NCBI GenBank assembly: GCA_902477365.1
Contig: CABSGW010000141.1
Coordinates: 1 to 6,841 of the forward strand
Length of the DNA: 6,841 bases
Reading direction: 5' to 3'
Source of the DNA: an uncultured Prevotellaceae bacterium
GTDB lineage: Bacteria; Bacteroidota; Bacteroidia; Bacteroidales; Bacteroidaceae
Part shown: positions 5,188 to 6,841 of the stretch, one piece after another
Numbering within the stretch: position 1 is the stretch's first letter
Layout: each line of letters starts with the position of its first letter
Notes under the pieces: model-generated
What the model was told of the DNA's origin: nothing
Databases searched by the model: none
Seen by the model: the letters and a program-made list of their open reading frames with translations, nothing else
Translations under genes and position numbers: made by a program

Positions 5188-6841
5188 TTATAGAACATCC
5201 AGTTCGGCAATGGCTACGACTTTTCCTTCTGCGGCAATCTCTGTCGCTTCAATGCGTAAGTAGCGTGATTCAACGGGCTGTTTGAGGTAATGATACCGTT
5301 TGGTCGGGTCGTTGATGAGGTTGCCGAATTCAAAGGTTTCTTCAGTTGTCCAATGCACACCATCGTTACTGGTGAGGATTTTTCCCTTAGCCATCATTCC
5401 GTCCACCCGTTGCGCTACGGGGATGTAGGCTATACCGTTGATCGTCTCTTCCTTTCCCAAATCAATGGACAGATAGGCTTTTTCGCCGGCTGTCCCCAAC
5501 CAGTAAGTTCCGGGTTGCTCGTCGAATGCCTGTTGCGCACCGTGCTTGTCGGCCTGGCTGCCGGCCTCGTGCAGTTTCCATTGTTTTTTGATAAGTCCGA
5601 TAGGCTCTTGCAGCAACGCTCCTTTGCTTTGCTTCAAGATGGCTACCGCTTGCAACTTACCTCTTCCCATACGGAATGGACCGGTGTAGCATGTGGCGTT
5701 TTCATCCGGGGTTCGCCCGTCTGTTGTATAGTAGATTTGAAGTCCCTGGTTCAAGTTTTCCAGTGTTTTTTCTCCGTGAGGCTTCCATCCGAAAGCGTGT
5801 TCCTGTGGTCGGATGGTGATGTTTCCTTCCAAATCGCGTACTGCCGTGAGGCGTGGTGGCCGGGACTGGTAGTAGTGTGCCGTCACGTTGCTGATGGCAG
5901 GCGTCAGTCTGGCCTGTGTTATACGAATGCGCAGCTTGTTCGTAGTAATGTCGCCGAAACGTAAAATGCGTTTGTAGCCGATGTTTGTGGCGTGGGCTAC
6001 CTCTTTCCACGCACCGTCAATCCAGGCTTCAAGCAGGTGTTGCTCTACGCGTTCACCCCGTTGGGCGATGGCCTCTTGAATGACTAACCGGTTGAGGGTG
6101 ATGGGACGGGTGGTTGTCAATACGATATCCTGTCCTTCTTTTATCGAGACAAAGGTGTTTTCTTTTTTGTCAAGTACCTCTTTCGGTCCTTTTGCACCGT
6201 CCAGCAGGTTTGTTCCGTAGGTTTCGCGGATGCGCTGGCCTGTTTCGTTCAACACCCGCACGTCTTCGTCTGAAAAACGTCCCTCCCGGTTAGGTGGGAT
6301 ATTGAGCAGGAATGTGGAGTTTCCGCCTACCGAGCGTTCGTAGATGTCGAACACGTCATCGGCACTACGCACCTTTTGGCGGGTGTCGTCCCGGTAGAAC
6401 CATCCTTCCCGTATCGAAGTATTGGTTTCGGCTTGCTGGTAGTGCAGGTATTTGGCGTCGTATAACCGGGAACGGCTGCCCAGATCTTTGCCCGTCATGT
6501 CGGGAAATACGGTTGCCGTGTCCGGATTCTGCGGATAGGGAATCACGTTCCATTCTGTTTGGCGGGTGCCTCCGGCTTCGTTGCCACACCAGCGGATGTC
6601 TTCCCGTCCGAATATGACGGCTTTGGGCGCCAGTGTCTTGATGAGCTGTTTCCAGGCGGCATAATTATATTTTTGCCCTCCTTTTGTTTTGGGGTGGGCA
6701 CCATCGAACCACACCTCATGGATAGGGCCGTACTCGGTCAGTATCTCAAATAGCTGGTTCAGGAAATATTCATTGTAGTCGTCCACCTTGAACTGGAAAC
6801 GTTTCTTGTTCTTGAACGGACGTCCAGGGACTTCCCGCGGA
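5188..6841 (-). CDS. GH29 alpha-L-fucosidase with C-terminal carbohydrate-binding domains, 5' end cut by window
   Basis: Exo-acting retaining alpha-L-fucosidase that removes terminal fucose from glycans such as host mucin or Lewis-type structures; normally periplasmic or surface-attached. The reading frame stays open to the right edge (codons ...KNKKRFQFKVDDYNEYF), so the signal peptide and first half of the catalytic barrel are missing. Numbering from the Val codon at 6786: EVWFDG (24-29) contains the GH29 nucleophile Asp28 (codon 6703-6705); WCGNEAGGTRQTEW (66-79) holds the likely acid/base (Glu70 by position); NSTFLLNIPPNREG (156-169) closes the barrel. Then come a beta-sandwich (about 205-305, with IGYKRILRF), a chitobiase-C-terminal-like domain (about 310-385, IYYTTDGRTP) and an F5/8 type C/CBM32-like domain (about 400-532). 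The motif wording suggests GH29 subfamily B (alpha-1,3/1,4-fucosidic links), an inference. No SusC/SusD genes are visible. Confidence 0.92.
   Translation of the reverse strand, partial: PREVPGRPFKNKKRFQFKVDDYNEYFLNQLFEILTEYGPIHEVWFDGAHPKTKGGQKYNYAAWKQLIKTLAPKAVIFGREDIRWCGNEAGGTRQTEWNVIPYPQNPDTATVFPDMTGKDLGSRSRLYDAKYLHYQQAETNTSIREGWFYRDDTRQKVRSADDVFDIYERSVGGNSTFLLNIPPNREGRFSDEDVRVLNETGQRIRETYGTNLLDGAKGPKEVLDKKENTFVSIKEGQDIVLTTTRPITLNRLVIQEAIAQRGERVEQHLLEAWIDGAWKEVAHATNIGYKRILRFGDITTNKLRIRITQARLTPAISNVTAHYYQSRPPRLTAVRDLEGNITIRPQEHAFGWKPHGEKTLENLNQGLQIYYTTDGRTPDENATCYTGPFRMGRGKLQAVAILKQSKGALLQEPIGLIKKQWKLHEAGSQADKHGAQQAFDEQPGTYWLGTAGEKAYLSIDLGKEETINGIAYIPVAQRVDGMMAKGKILTSNDGVHWTTEETFEFGNLINDPTKRYHYLKQPVESRYLRIEATEIAAEGKVVAIAELDVL

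Noticed and set aside
6784..6786. GTG as a possible start codon of the fucosidase.
   Set aside because: The frame continues without stop to the window edge and upstream residues fit the barrel. A start here would remove the signal peptide and half the catalytic domain, so the codon is an internal valine.

Overview
The window looks like a piece of a Bacteroidales (Bacteroides-like) chromosome. The evidence is two matches to the Bacteroidetes promoter element TAnnTTTG, the absence of clear Shine-Dalgarno sequences, an acidic Bacteroidetes-style lipoprotein start, and proteins whose wording matches gut Bacteroides families: the large FtsX-like permease, the short FKBP, and a GH29 fucosidase with several accessory domains. 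Base composition is roughly balanced, which is high for the best-known Bacteroides species, so I do not name a species.

Layout. Positions 2-1834 (+) hold the 3' three quarters of a large MacB/FtsX-type ABC transporter permease; its beginning lies left of the window. A perfect 26-bp palindrome at 1879-1904 follows, between convergent genes, and probably serves as a two-way terminator. Positions 1919-2866 (-) encode an FMN-dependent nitronate monooxygenase/FabK-type reductase. A 113-bp divergent promoter region separates it from a YhbS-type GNAT acetyltransferase at 2980-3642 (+). That gene overlaps tail to tail by 16 bp with a second GNAT acetyltransferase, of the phosphinothricin acetyltransferase type, at 3627-4178 (-).

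The rest of the minus strand reads right to left as a tight run: a GH29 alpha-L-fucosidase cut by the right edge (5188-6841), a TlpA-like thioredoxin-fold lipoprotein (4605-5126), a small FKBP-type prolyl isomerase (4185-4589) and the PAT-type acetyltransferase. The gaps are 61, 15 and 6 bp. The last three genes are very probably one operon. The fucosidase may be co-transcribed with them or simply lie upstream.

Biologically this is mostly ordinary genome: envelope transport, host-glycan degradation, periplasmic redox chemistry, protein folding and small-molecule acylation. I found no phage, CRISPR, insertion sequence, RNA gene or defence system, and nothing I would call a new system. The most interesting details are regulatory: two mirrored, nearly identical promoters between the reductase and the YhbS-type gene, one of them abutting its start codon, and the overlapping convergent acetyltransferase genes. 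No gene-free stretch exceeds about 115 bases.
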